IMG/VR virus record: IMGVR_UViG_3300042326_000155
Coordinates: 1 to 35,626 of that record
Length of the DNA stretch: 35,626 nt
From: a virus
Reading direction: 5' to 3' (one strand)
In this document: piece by piece, positions 7,588 through 14,918 of the stretch
Layout of the letters: every line of letters begins with the position of its first letter
Position numbering within the stretch: position 1 is the stretch's first letter
Position numbers and translations under genes: made by a program
Notes under the pieces: model-generated
Database searches by the model: none
Told to the model about the DNA's origin: nothing
What the model saw: only the letters and a program-made list of their open reading frames with translations

Positions 7588-9627
7588 ATGGCAGATTTAG
7601 CCGCAGTCCTTACCGACCCAAATTTTGTCAACGCCAACCCTGCTACTAAGCAGGCGATCTTTGACAAATGGGCGCCTCAAGACCCTAACTTTGCAAATGC
7701 TAACCCTGCTACTCAGCAGGCTATCATGCAAAAGTTTGGGTTAGGCGCGCCAGCATTACCTACGGCTTTACAGCCTTCAATGCGCGCCGACACAGGCATG
7801 CCCGTTGAGCGCAAGCCGCCCACAACATACGAGCGCGTCCGTGAGTTTGTCACCCCTACCGTTGAGATGTTGGGCGCGGCAGGCGGCGGTTTGTTGGGTG
7901 CTGGCGCAGGCACTTTGGTTGCGCCTGGCGTTGGTACAGCAACCGGCGCAGTAGGCGGTGCAGGCCTTGGCTACGGCATGGCCAAAGAAGCGCTTAACTT
8001 GGCTGACATCTATATTGGCGGCAAAGCCCCACGCCAAGGCGCAGCACAAGTTACTGAGCCAGTTCGTAACGTCCTTGAAGGCGCAACCTTTGAGGCCGGT
8101 GGCCGTCTTCTTGGCCCTGCGCTTGGCTATGTGGCCGGTAAAGTCGCAGACCTGCGTCAGATCCCTCAACAGAAAGCCGCTAAGATCGTAAAAGACGCGC
8201 TTGGCCCTGACTTTGAACAAGTCACTAACGCCCTTCGCGCCGCCCAAGGCAAAGGTGTTAGCGCCGCGCAAGCTACTGCTGAGATTAACAGCCCAACATG
8301 GCAAGCGCTGATTGACCGCGCCACAGCACGCGATCCGCGATTCCTTCGTGCGCTAGAAGACACTCAAGGCAAAGAGTCTATTAACGCCCTTACTAGGTTA
8401 GCAGGCGGCGCTACTGCGGCTGAAGCCCGTGGCACAGTTGAGCAAGCTAAAACTAACCTTAACAAAGTGACTGGCCCCATGAGAGAAGCGTCGCTTAAGC
8501 GCGCTGACTTGGGTAAATACGTTGCCGATGAAACAGCCGTGCGCGAAGCAAATGACTTGGCTACGCTAATCGGGTCTGGCACAAGCGTTGACCCTGTTCG
8601 TTTTGCGGCCCAAGCCACTGGCGCTGAAAAAGCACTTCGCTCAGTAGGTATCAAACCGCTTGAAAGCGCGTCTCTTATCCAGCGCATTTCATCAACTGCC
8701 GACAACCCAGCATTTGCGGGTAACGATTTAATCAGCGGTGCAGTTAAAAACGTTGCTGACGACATCGCCAAGTGGACAGGTAGTAACGGTATTATTGACG
8801 CGGCGGCTTTAGAGGCTATCCGTAAGAATTCTGTCAACGCCGCTATTGCTCAACTGCGCCCAGGTGCAGACGCTACCGCCCAGCGCAATCTGGCCGCAAG
8901 CGTATTGTCTAAGATCAAGCCTGCAATCGACGACGCAATTGAAGCCGCAGGCGGCGCTGGTTGGCGCGACTACTTAAACGCACATGCCAAGGGCATGAGC
9001 GCAATTGCTGAAAAGAAACTGACAGGCGAAGCCTTACGTTTATGGAAAGCCGACAAAGATGCGTTTGTGCGCTTGGTGCAAAACGAATCGCCTGAAGCTG
9101 TTGAGAAGATCCTTGGCCCAGGTAAGTACAACATCGCCACTGAGTTGGCTGATGACGCCATGGCGGTGTTGCAAAACCAAGCGAAAAAGCGATTGGCGGA
9201 AATTTCCGTTAAGGAGCAAGTCAGCGCGGGTCAAGATGCATTGAAACAGTTGTTGCTAGACAACATGTCCAAGTTGCGTGTGCCATCATATTTGAGCGCT
9301 GTGGCTGCGACAACCAACAAGGCTTTGCAAATCTTAGAGAACAAGATTGGCACTAAGACGATGAGTACGCTGACCGAAGGTTTGAAAACGCCTGAAGGCG
9401 CTGCCAAACTGTTGGAGACTTTACCCGCCGCTGAACGCAACCGCGTAATTAAATTGATCTCTGATCCATCTGTGTTAGGGCCAACAAGCGCTAAAAAAGC
9501 CGCAGAAGCAATTCGTACCGGCACGGTCACTACTGGCGTCAATATGTTGGCGCCCGAACGCAACAACGAGAACGCGCTAAACAATCAGCCGGTGCGTAGA
9601 ATTGAACTAACAGGTATGGCGCAGTGA
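7588..9627 (+). CDS. DNA ejection protein, P22 gp16-position, with N-terminal repeat and glycine-zipper segment
   Basis: 679 residues (P22 gp16 has 609). Residues 10-51 are two tandem copies of a 20-22 residue unit, DPNFVNANPATKQAIFDKW then DPNFANANPATQQAIMQKF. Residues about 90-145 are a Gly/Ala-rich hydrophobic stretch (MLGAAGGGLLGAGAGTLVAP, then GTATGAVGGAGLGYGMA) that looks able to enter a membrane. The rest is long, helical and Ala/Lys rich. The third and largest internal protein in P22-like phages reaches the inner membrane, consistent with this. AAGGAG precedes the ATG. Confidence 0.78.
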   Translation: MADLAAVLTDPNFVNANPATKQAIFDKWAPQDPNFANANPATQQAIMQKFGLGAPALPTALQPSMRADTGMPVERKPPTTYERVREFVTPTVEMLGAAGGGLLGAGAGTLVAPGVGTATGAVGGAGLGYGMAKEALNLADIYIGGKAPRQGAAQVTEPVRNVLEGATFEAGGRLLGPALGYVAGKVADLRQIPQQKAAKIVKDALGPDFEQVTNALRAAQGKGVSAAQATAEINSPTWQALIDRATARDPRFLRALEDTQGKESINALTRLAGGATAAEARGTVEQAKTNLNKVTGPMREASLKRADLGKYVADETAVREANDLATLIGSGTSVDPVRFAAQATGAEKALRSVGIKPLESASLIQRISSTADNPAFAGNDLISGAVKNVADDIAKWTGSNGIIDAAALEAIRKNSVNAAIAQLRPGADATAQRNLAASVLSKIKPAIDDAIEAAGGAGWRDYLNAHAKGMSAIAEKKLTGEALRLWKADKDAFVRLVQNESPEAVEKILGPGKYNIATELADDAMAVLQNQAKKRLAEISVKEQVSAGQDALKQLLLDNMSKLRVPSYLSAVAATTNKALQILENKIGTKTMSTLTEGLKTPEGAAKLLETLPAAERNRVIKLISDPSVLGPTSAKKAAEAIRTGTVTTGVNMLAPERNNENALNNQPVRRIELTGMAQ

Positions 9628-9848
9628 TGGACACTCAAGTTTTATTTAACATCGCGGTCAGTCTTGCAGGGTTTATGGGTGGGTGGATATTGAACAACAT
9701 CTACCGATCCATTGAACGCCTTGACACGGACGTTCGGGCGTTACCTTTGAATTACGTCACACGCGATGACTATCGCAACGACATAAAAGACGTTCGGGAA
9801 ATGCTTGGCAAAATCTTTGACAAACTGGATGGTAAAGTTGATAAATGA
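9627..9848 (+). CDS. Small membrane protein with coiled coil, lysis cassette
   Basis: 73 residues from ATG 9627, which shares its A with the previous stop; a GTG at 9624 is a weaker start. One N-terminal membrane segment (about residues 5-23, VLFNIAVSLAGFMGGWILN) is followed by an amphipathic, charged helix ending KIFDKLDGKVDK. This layout recalls haemolysin XhlA-like proteins that accompany holins, but the similarity is structural, not a clear family match. It overlaps the next gene by ATGA, so it is translated with the lysis genes. Confidence 0.75.
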   Translation: MDTQVLFNIAVSLAGFMGGWILNNIYRSIERLDTDVRALPLNYVTRDDYRNDIKDVREMLGKIFDKLDGKVDK

Positions 9849-10342
9849 TCATCGACCCCATTACCGCGCTCGAAGGACTACAAAGCGCGATTAGCGTAGT
9901 CAAAAAGGCAAGCAAGGTTGCTAATGACCTTGCTGGTCTTGCGCCGTCTATCGCCAAAATGTTCGACGCCCAGAGCAACGCCACTAAGGCGATGCTCCAC
10001 GCCAAACGCTCTGGCGGCAAATCTAACTTGGGTGCGGCGCTTCAAATTGAGATGGCACTGGACGAGGCCAAGCGGTTTGAAGAACAGTTAAAAATGCTGT
10101 TTATGCAGTCTGGCCGCATAGACGTGTGGAACGCCACCAAAGCACGGCAAGCCGAGATGGATAGAGACGACGCCAAAGAGATGGCGGCGCTAAAGGCAGA
10201 AGAAAAGAAGCGCAAAGAGGAAGAGCAAGAGCAACTGGCGTGGGCGATTGGTATTGTCGTCATCGTCATGTTCCTTGGCGCTATCGGCTGGGGCATTGCT
10301 GAGATACAAGATATGTGCGCTAGAACGCGCTGTGGGCGATGA
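9845..10342 (+). CDS. Coiled-coil protein with C-terminal membrane anchor, lysis cassette
   Basis: 165 residues. A helical N-terminal half is followed by a highly charged coiled coil (about residues 100-135, AEMDRDDAKEMAALKAEEKK) and one membrane segment near the end (about residues 137-154, WAIGIVVIVMFLGAIGWGI). The tail contains two Cys. A tail-anchored coiled coil next to a holin suggests a lysis accessory or envelope protein; spanins of the Rz type have the anchor at the other end, so this is not a simple spanin. Overlaps on both sides by ATGA. Confidence 0.75.
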   Translation: MIIDPITALEGLQSAISVVKKASKVANDLAGLAPSIAKMFDAQSNATKAMLHAKRSGGKSNLGAALQIEMALDEAKRFEEQLKMLFMQSGRIDVWNATKARQAEMDRDDAKEMAALKAEEKKRKEEEQEQLAWAIGIVVIVMFLGAIGWGIAEIQDMCARTRCGR

Positions 10343-10491
10343 ATGAGTATCAGAAGCAGTTTGACCTTTTCCTTAAAATCTTCGTGCGTCTGTGCGTGGT
10401 TTGGTGGGTGCTTGGCCTGCTCAAGTATTTGCCTGACGAGTTGGCAAAGAAAATTGTAGATAAACTTCTTGGAATGATTGGACTTGGATAA
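10339..10491 (+). CDS. 50-residue single-pass membrane protein
   Basis: A short gene fitted exactly between its neighbours: ATG overlaps the previous stop (ATGA) and the stop overlaps the next start (TAATG). The protein has one hydrophobic helix (about residues 11-29, FLKIFVRLCVVWWVLGLL) with a double Trp, then an amphipathic C-terminal helix. Size and position suggest a holin partner or antiholin. I recognise no family. Confidence 0.7.
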   Translation: MNEYQKQFDLFLKIFVRLCVVWWVLGLLKYLPDELAKKIVDKLLGMIGLG

Positions 10492-11006
10492 TGCTCACAC
10501 TACTGTCAACCCTTATCAGTTTCCTAATGGGCGGTTTGCCGAAGATTCTTGACTTCTTCCAAGACCGCGCTGACAAGGCGCATGAGTTGGCGCTGGCGCA
10601 AATGCAAATACAGCGCGAATTGGAAATGCGAAAGGCAGGTTTTGAAGCGCAAGAGCGCATTGAACACATCAAGTCTGAGCAGCTGGCCACCGAGAGCGCC
10701 GCCAACACCACGCAAGTTTTGATTGGCGCCCAGCAAGCTGAGATGCAAGCCATCTACGCCCACGACACGGCGCTCAACGAAGGCACTAGCGAGTGGATGA
10801 AGAACCTCCGCGCCAGCGTTCGCCCCGTCATTACTTATGGTTTCTTCTTTCTGCTAGTCTTTGTTGACATCGGTTTGTTCGCTTACGGCTGGAGCCGTGG
10901 CGTGCCATTTTCTGAGTTGGCCGAGATGCTGTGGGATCCTGAAACCCAAGCGTTGTTTGCTAGCATCATTGCGTTTCACTTTGGCGGCAGAGCGTTTGGC
11001 AAATGA
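10491..11006 (+). CDS. Holin, 3TM (GTA-holin) type
   Basis: 171 residues. A hydrophobic N-terminal segment (residues 1-16) is followed by a long charged coiled coil (about 22-75), then the conserved segment SVRPVITYGFFFLLVFVDIG (about 109-128) and a C-terminal hydrophobic hairpin ending LFASIIAFHFGGRAFG. The SVRP-x-x-TYGFF and FHFGGRAF motifs are those of the 3TM holin family. It should time lysis by opening the inner membrane to the lysozyme encoded directly downstream (ATGA overlap). Confidence 0.82.
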   Translation: MLTLLSTLISFLMGGLPKILDFFQDRADKAHELALAQMQIQRELEMRKAGFEAQERIEHIKSEQLATESAANTTQVLIGAQQAEMQAIYAHDTALNEGTSEWMKNLRASVRPVITYGFFFLLVFVDIGLFAYGWSRGVPFSELAEMLWDPETQALFASIIAFHFGGRAFGK

Positions 11007-11479
11007 ACATCTCAGCCAAATGCCTGCACATGATTGAACACCATGAGGGTGTTCGATTTAAACCATACCAGTGCCCAGCAAAGCTGTGGACAATAGGAGT
11101 CGGACATGTTCTTTATCCAGATCAAGGCAAGCTACCAATGGATCAAAGAGGCGCTTACGCGCTTCGCCCAGAAGATAACCGCCAGTTTTCCAAGGAAGAA
11201 GTAAATGGGATTCTCAGAGGCGATCTTGATCGGTTTGAGCGTGGAGTGGCCAGATTCTGTCCTGTCCCTCTTACACAAGGGATGTTTGATGCTCTTGTGT
11301 CTTTTAGTTTCAATGTCGGTCTTGGAACACTCCAGCGTTCGACGCTTCGTCAGAAGTTGCTTCGCGGCGACAAAGAAGGCGCTGCTGAAGAACTTCTGAA
11401 GTACTGCATGGCTGGCGGTAAAGTCTTACGAGGACTTCAGAACCGGCGCATCGACGAGCGCGCCTTGTTCCTTAGTTAA
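11003..11479 (+). CDS. Endolysin, GH24 lysozyme
   Basis: 158 residues with the complete glycoside hydrolase 24 core. Catalytic Glu15 lies in HHEG and Thr30 in WTIGVGH, with the exact T4-lysozyme spacing (Glu, +9, +6). The middle catalytic position, Asp20 in T4, is Cys24 here (YQCPAKLWT); T4 lysozyme with that same Cys is known to stay active. The C-terminal motif GLQNRRIDERALF is typical. No signal peptide or SAR segment is seen, so export needs the holin. Its last 54 bases overlap the opposite-strand gene ending at 11426. Confidence 0.93.
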   Translation: MNISAKCLHMIEHHEGVRFKPYQCPAKLWTIGVGHVLYPDQGKLPMDQRGAYALRPEDNRQFSKEEVNGILRGDLDRFERGVARFCPVPLTQGMFDALVSFSFNVGLGTLQRSTLRQKLLRGDKEGAAEELLKYCMAGGKVLRGLQNRRIDERALFLS

Positions 11480-11626
11480 GGTGCGGTACGCTTCAATCGC
11501 AGTCTTGAGGTCGCACTGCAACTGCTGAATGATGTCGTCCTGCTCGCACAGTTTGGCGTAAGCCTCGCCTGCGAACTTGGTCAAGTTGGCTTGGCTCCAA
11601 GTAGAAAAGTCTGGTCTGTTAGTCAT
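11426..11626 (-). CDS. Small unrecognised helical protein, end of leftward block
   Basis: 66 residues, helical, with Gln/Leu/Ala-rich coiled-coil pattern (about residues 24-50, KLCEQDDIIQQLQCDLKTAIEAY). It is the last gene of the leftward block and overlaps its upstream neighbour by eight bases. Its 3' end runs antisense through the last 54 bases of the lysozyme gene, and I see no clear terminator hairpin between the two converging units. No function recognised. Confidence 0.7.
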   Translation of the reverse strand: MTNRPDFSTWSQANLTKFAGEAYAKLCEQDDIIQQLQCDLKTAIEAYRTLTKEQGALVDAPVLKSS

Positions 11627-11810
11627 TGATCTCTCTCTTTGATGGTGCGTCTAATTCAAGGCGGTAATACTTGGCGGGCATTTTGGCGTTCTTGTCCAAG
11701 TGTTTGCGCAGCCAGTCTATGCCGCCTAGTTCTTGAAAGATCATCATGTGACGATCTGTCAGCCTGATCTGGCGTCCTTTAAGCGGCTCAAGTGGTTTTG
11801 GGCGTGGCAT
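11619..11810 (-). CDS. Small basic protein, possible DNA-binding
   Basis: 63 residues. It starts with a basic, proline-rich arm (MPRPKPLEPLKGRQIRL) and continues as a compact helical domain (TDRHMMIFQELGGIDWLRKHLDKNA), a layout seen in small phage DNA-binding proteins. The basic charge and helix-loop-helix spacing are visible; the DNA-binding role is inference. It overlaps the upstream Cys-rich gene by 23 bases and the downstream gene by eight, so all three are translated together. Confidence 0.7.
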   Translation of the reverse strand: MPRPKPLEPLKGRQIRLTDRHMMIFQELGGIDWLRKHLDKNAKMPAKYYRLELDAPSKREIND

Positions 11811-11940
11811 ATTGTTTCAAATGTCTGTTGGTTGTTCGGTTAATCCAGCATCTTTGGCAGTGCCATCTAACCCCTATGTCTACGCCGCCTTCGGGCGGTT
11901 TGTCTGCTTTGCACTCGGCGCAGAATTTAAATTTGTGCAT
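11788..11940 (-). CDS. Zinc-ribbon-like small protein
   Basis: 50 residues from ATG 11940. Two Cys pairs, CAEC (7-10) and CQRC (30-33), with a basic tail after the second pair, make a small zinc ribbon. Such proteins often bind nucleic acid or a host protein. The same frame stays open upstream to an ATG at 12066, which would add 42 residues with another CPPC pair; I prefer the shorter form because the upstream part is better explained by the overlapping gene at 11880-12086. Confidence 0.6.
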   Translation of the reverse strand: MHKFKFCAECKADKPPEGGVDIGVRWHCQRCWINRTTNRHLKQYATPKTT

Positions 11941-12086
11941 TGTTTTTGAAGTGAGATGGGCATGTAAATACACGCCTTGGATTTGCTGTTTTGCACGACA
12001 AGGCGGGCAGTAGGCGCGCGTCGTTTGCAGTTCATGCACTTGGCGCATGGCTGAACGGGCGCGCATTCGATGTAATTAAAAAGCAC
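11880..12086 (-). CDS. Cys-rich small protein overlapping the zinc-ribbon gene
   Basis: 68 residues from GTG 12086. Cys residues at about 8, 14, 17 and 20 (ECAPVQPCAKCMNC) and again at 39 suggest a metal-binding knuckle. The frame reads well up to about residue 48 (SKACIYMPISLQKQ) and then runs 61 bases over the start of the zinc-ribbon gene in another frame. The start overlaps the previous gene by 11 bases. The alternative is that the competing frame with ATG 12066 is the real one; both frames are Cys-rich and without stops, so the call is uncertain. Confidence 0.5.
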   Translation of the reverse strand: MLFNYIECAPVQPCAKCMNCKRRAPTARLVVQNSKSKACIYMPISLQKQCTNLNSAPSAKQTNRPKAA

Positions 12087-12255
12087 GGACTTTCTCAGGT
12101 GGGGGCGGTTGCATGTTTTCAGACGGTGGCGTCCAACCATTCTCACGCCAGCGTGCCTGCACATCTGAGCCGCGCTGGTAGTTAAACGTGGGGTCGTTCA
12201 AGCACTTGCTCGGGTAGGTTATTTTAGTGCCTTGGGGTGGCGTCCAATTTATCAT
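12076..12255 (-). CDS. Small unrecognised protein with WTPP repeats
   Basis: 59 residues. The motif WTPP occurs twice (residues 4-7 and 41-44), and the C-terminal part contains a run of prolines (QPPPPEK). It starts inside the stop of the upstream gene (ATGA). Little regular structure is expected. No known domain; it is a typical small adaptor-like early phage protein. Confidence 0.7.
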   Translation of the reverse strand: MINWTPPQGTKITYPSKCLNDPTFNYQRGSDVQARWRENGWTPPSENMQPPPPEKVRAF

Positions 12256-12443
12256 GGTTGTATTGCTCCTTTGAGTAGTTCTAGTCTCTCCCGCGCAACG
12301 CGCAGGGTGTTGTAGCGCTGATGAAGGCGCTGAAGCATGGAGACGCGCTTGGCGCCTTCACGTTCTTCGTTTAGCAGGCTGAGGACTTCCTCTTCGCTCA
12401 GACGGCTTAATTTGTTATTGAGGCTTCGCCAGGTGTCGTTCAA
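12252..12443 (-). CDS. Small helical protein, TTG start
   Basis: 63 residues. The start is taken as TTG 12443 because GGAG lies eight bases upstream in the mRNA; a TTG 18 bases earlier is the alternative and no ATG is available. The protein is an almost continuous charged helix (LSEEEVLSLLNEEREGAKR, then LQRLHQRYNTLRVARERLELL), probably a coiled-coil dimer or hairpin. It overlaps the upstream gene by 29 bases. Function unknown. Confidence 0.68.
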   Translation of the reverse strand: MNDTWRSLNNKLSRLSEEEVLSLLNEEREGAKRVSMLQRLHQRYNTLRVARERLELLKGAIQP

Positions 12444-12579
12444 TTTTGTTCTCCAGTTCAATAATCTCTTTTTTGCAATTAGCGTAAGCGCGGGCGGCGG
12501 CGTTAAAGTTACGATACCTAATACGTCTTTCGGCTTTGGCCGTTTTAAGTTTGGCCTTCCAAAGGTCTAGTCGTTTCAT
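12415..12579 (-). CDS. Small basic helical protein
   Basis: 54 residues, Lys/Arg/Ala rich (KAKLKTAKAERRIRYRN, then KKEIIELENKIERHL), predicted as two helices with heptad spacing. ATG overlaps the glutaredoxin stop (ATGA) and its 3' end carries the ribosome site of the next gene. A nucleic-acid-binding or coiled-coil partner role is possible from charge alone. Confidence 0.72.
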   Translation of the reverse strand: MKRLDLWKAKLKTAKAERRIRYRNFNAAARAYANCKKEIIELENKIERHLAKPQ

Positions 12580-12875
12580 TTCAATGCTTCCTGTAGTCCA
12601 GCCAAACCGCCTACGCGCTGACCGTTGATAAAAATATGTGGCATCTGGCGCACGCCTGTGGGCAAGTTGTCAAGTAGTGCGGGCATTGACTCAACGTCCA
12701 TCTCAACATAGTTGATGTTCTTAGCCCGCAAAAGCTGTTTGGCGGCTGTGCAGTTGGGGCACTTGCGCTTGGTGTAGATCACCACTTCCATGGCGCTCCA
12801 ATAGTAGGGTTGCCCCTTAAGATTGTTTTCCATGGCAATGCGGTCAAACTCGTCGTCTTCGTCGGTGCGGATCAT
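12576..12875 (-). CDS. Glutaredoxin with N-terminal extension
   Basis: 99 residues. The thioredoxin fold starts at about residue 29 (MEVVIYTKRKCPNC) with redox-active Cys39 and Cys42 in a CPNC motif; the cis-proline segment RQMPHIFINGQRVGG is at about residues 76-90. The first 28 residues are an acidic extension (IRTDEDDEFDRIAMENN) outside the fold. It could supply electrons to host ribonucleotide reductase, since the phage itself encodes none. Overlap by ATGA on both sides. An internal ATG at residue 29 could give a core-only form. Confidence 0.88.
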   Translation of the reverse strand: MIRTDEDDEFDRIAMENNLKGQPYYWSAMEVVIYTKRKCPNCTAAKQLLRAKNINYVEMDVESMPALLDNLPTGVRQMPHIFINGQRVGGLAGLQEALK

Positions 12876-13504
12876 GTGTTTCTCTCCTTAATGTCATAAA
12901 ACCAATCGTCGCCAGCTGACCATTTGCGTGTGCCGTCAACCGTCCACAAGCGCTGCGCGGCTTGGAAGTCAGGGAACTTTGTCTCAGCAGGGATCAGGCT
13001 CTGGTCGTACCACAGGCATCGGTTGTTGGGCTGGCAGGCAAACTGGCCATTGTCCAATGCAATCCAATTGAAAGACTTATGCTCTTCGGCCTGCTCAGTA
13101 AAGCCAGTGTCTAAGTCCATGCCTTCGGCGCAGAAGTCCACCGTAAACAGATAGCGCCCGAAGTGCCATTTTTTGTCTTTGCCCAAGAACTTAACGCCCA
13201 GGTTACGCAAGCCAATCTTCTCAATGATCGTGAAACGGTAGCCCATGCAGTCCCACAGCTGGAGCGTGTCAATAGGCAGATTGCCAGCGTCTGCGTGCCA
13301 GACATAGGCGTGGATCGGCAGCTTGTCGTACAAGGCGCCGTAGTTGGGCAACAGCGACTCGATGCGGAACACTTGGCCACGCAGGGCTTTGAGGCTGACC
13401 CAGATGGCAGGCTCAAGTTCGTTGTGCCCCTTGTGGTCGTTGTACAAAAACTCGCGCTTTACAAAGCACTTCATGGGCGGCAGCGATGCCACGATATAAC
13501 TCAT
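12872..13504 (-). CDS. Unrecognised 210-residue protein
   Basis: A soluble, mixed alpha/beta protein rich in Trp, Phe and Tyr (about 9 Trp), with several conserved-looking stretches: FVKREFLYNDHKGHNELEP (about 14-32), LPIHAYVWHADAGNLPIDTL, and near the end AGDDWFYDIKE. No catalytic motif that I can name. It lies between a 30-residue gene and the glutaredoxin with ATGA overlaps on both sides, so it belongs to the nuclease/helicase operon. A role in nucleotide or DNA metabolism would fit the context but is not shown. Confidence 0.8.
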   Translation of the reverse strand: MSYIVASLPPMKCFVKREFLYNDHKGHNELEPAIWVSLKALRGQVFRIESLLPNYGALYDKLPIHAYVWHADAGNLPIDTLQLWDCMGYRFTIIEKIGLRNLGVKFLGKDKKWHFGRYLFTVDFCAEGMDLDTGFTEQAEEHKSFNWIALDNGQFACQPNNRCLWYDQSLIPAETKFPDFQAAQRLWTVDGTRKWSAGDDWFYDIKERNT

Positions 13505-13593
13505 AGTGGGGCGTCCTCAAAGTTATCAGGGTTGAACTTGGGCACGTTAGCGCCCTTGTCCTTGGGGTTTGGGAATGGTGGGAATGGCCACAT
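13501..13593 (-). CDS. 30-residue proline-rich protein
   Basis: A tiny gene wedged without gap between the helicase and the next gene: its ATG shares one base with the helicase stop (TAATG) and its stop overlaps the next start (ATGA). The peptide begins MWPFPPFPNPKDKG and ends acidic (FEDAPL). The exact fit at both ends argues for real, coupled translation. It may be unfolded and bind a host partner; unknown. Confidence 0.6.
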   Translation of the reverse strand: MWPFPPFPNPKDKGANVPKFNPDNFEDAPL

Positions 13594-14918
13594 TATTTAA
13601 GTTCCTCCATGGCAATTTCAGAGATGGCGCGCTTGTCGTGAAGCGCCGCCCAGATTTTCTCGTCGACCGTTTTGTTGGTCAGCATCACGTAGCACCACAC
13701 ATCGTGTTTTTGCCCGCTGCGGTGCAAACGACCAATGGTCTGTTCGTACAACTCCAGACTCCACGGCAACGACAGAAACACCATGTGACAGCCGCCGTGT
13801 TGTAAGTTGAGTCCGTGTCCGGCTGATTTTGGGTGGACGGCCAATAGCCTGACCTTTCCAGCATTCCATCGCTCGATGACGTTTGCGTCATCAAGGGTTT
13901 GCAAGTGTCCGAAGCGTCGCTTGAGTTCGGCGAGTTCTTCTTGGTAGGTGTAAGCAATGATGGTGTTGGCATGCTGGTTCTCGTCTAATAATTCTTCAAG
14001 GCGTTCAAACTTGTGCAGGCTATACCAGATGGGCTTCTGCTCGACCTTAAACTTGCCTGGTGAGTCAGACGGCGTGGTGGTCGTGTCGTACACAAAGCCT
14101 GACGCCAGCTGTTGCAACTTGCCCGTGACCACTGCCGCGTTGACCGCCGTGATGCCTTCCAGCACAAAGTCTTTCTTCATCGTGTTGTAAGGCTTGAGAT
14201 CCATGTCGCACTTGATCTCGACCGTATGCAAAGGCGGTAGTTTGTCTTTATACTCACCTGCCTCTAAGACAAATGTGGCAGGCTTAATTACGCGCATGAC
14301 CTTCTCAAGCGCGCCTACACGCGGCGCCCATTCGCCAAACTCCTTATTGATTAGCACAAAATACTGCTGCATGAACGCGCCCTTGGAACGGCCAAGCAAA
14401 GACTGGTCAACAATCTTGCACTGACCAAACACGTCTTCCAAACCGTTGCTGGTAAATGAGCCAGTCAAGCCCCAGCGCTTAGTCATGGGGTCAACCACTT
14501 TCAGGAACGCTTTGAAGCGTGTGCCTGATGGGTTTTTTAATCTAGTAAGTTCGTCAAACACCACGCCGTCAAAGTTCAGCTTTTGCTCGGCCAGCCACTG
14601 CAAGTTGTCGTAGTTGGTGACGACCACTTGGGCGTTGCTTTTGAGGGCGTCTAGACGCTGCTTAGGTGTGCCAACGCACAGAGCCATGCTCATGCGGTCA
14701 GCCCACTTAGGGCGCTCGACTGGCCACACGTCGGTGCAGACGCGCTTGGGCGCCAGCACCAGCCAGCGCTTGACGTGGCAATCGCGCAACATCTCCCACA
14801 TGGCCGTCAGCGTGATGGCGGTCTTACCCGCACCCACTGGCGCCAAGATCATGGCGCGGTCATGCTCGTAGAGAAAGTCAGCGGCTGTCTCTTGATACGG
14901 ACGCAATGAAAGCATCAA
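13593..14918 (-). CDS. SNF2-like superfamily 2 helicase
   Basis: 441 residues. Walker A is APVGAGKT (26-33), motif II is FDELT (121-125), and motif VI is QTIGRLHRSGQ (393-403), the last being the SNF2/Rad54 hallmark. The Q-motif-like RPYQ (6-9) stands at the N-terminus. Such short phage SNF2 proteins translocate on DNA and are thought to serve recombination, replication restart or protection against host enzymes. Its start lies 41 bases inside the VRR-NUC gene, so helicase and nuclease are made together and may act together. A second ATG three bases on is an equal start. Confidence 0.92.
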   Translation of the reverse strand: MMLSLRPYQETAADFLYEHDRAMILAPVGAGKTAITLTAMWEMLRDCHVKRWLVLAPKRVCTDVWPVERPKWADRMSMALCVGTPKQRLDALKSNAQVVVTNYDNLQWLAEQKLNFDGVVFDELTRLKNPSGTRFKAFLKVVDPMTKRWGLTGSFTSNGLEDVFGQCKIVDQSLLGRSKGAFMQQYFVLINKEFGEWAPRVGALEKVMRVIKPATFVLEAGEYKDKLPPLHTVEIKCDMDLKPYNTMKKDFVLEGITAVNAAVVTGKLQQLASGFVYDTTTTPSDSPGKFKVEQKPIWYSLHKFERLEELLDENQHANTIIAYTYQEELAELKRRFGHLQTLDDANVIERWNAGKVRLLAVHPKSAGHGLNLQHGGCHMVFLSLPWSLELYEQTIGRLHRSGQKHDVWCYVMLTNKTVDEKIWAALHDKRAISEIAMEELK

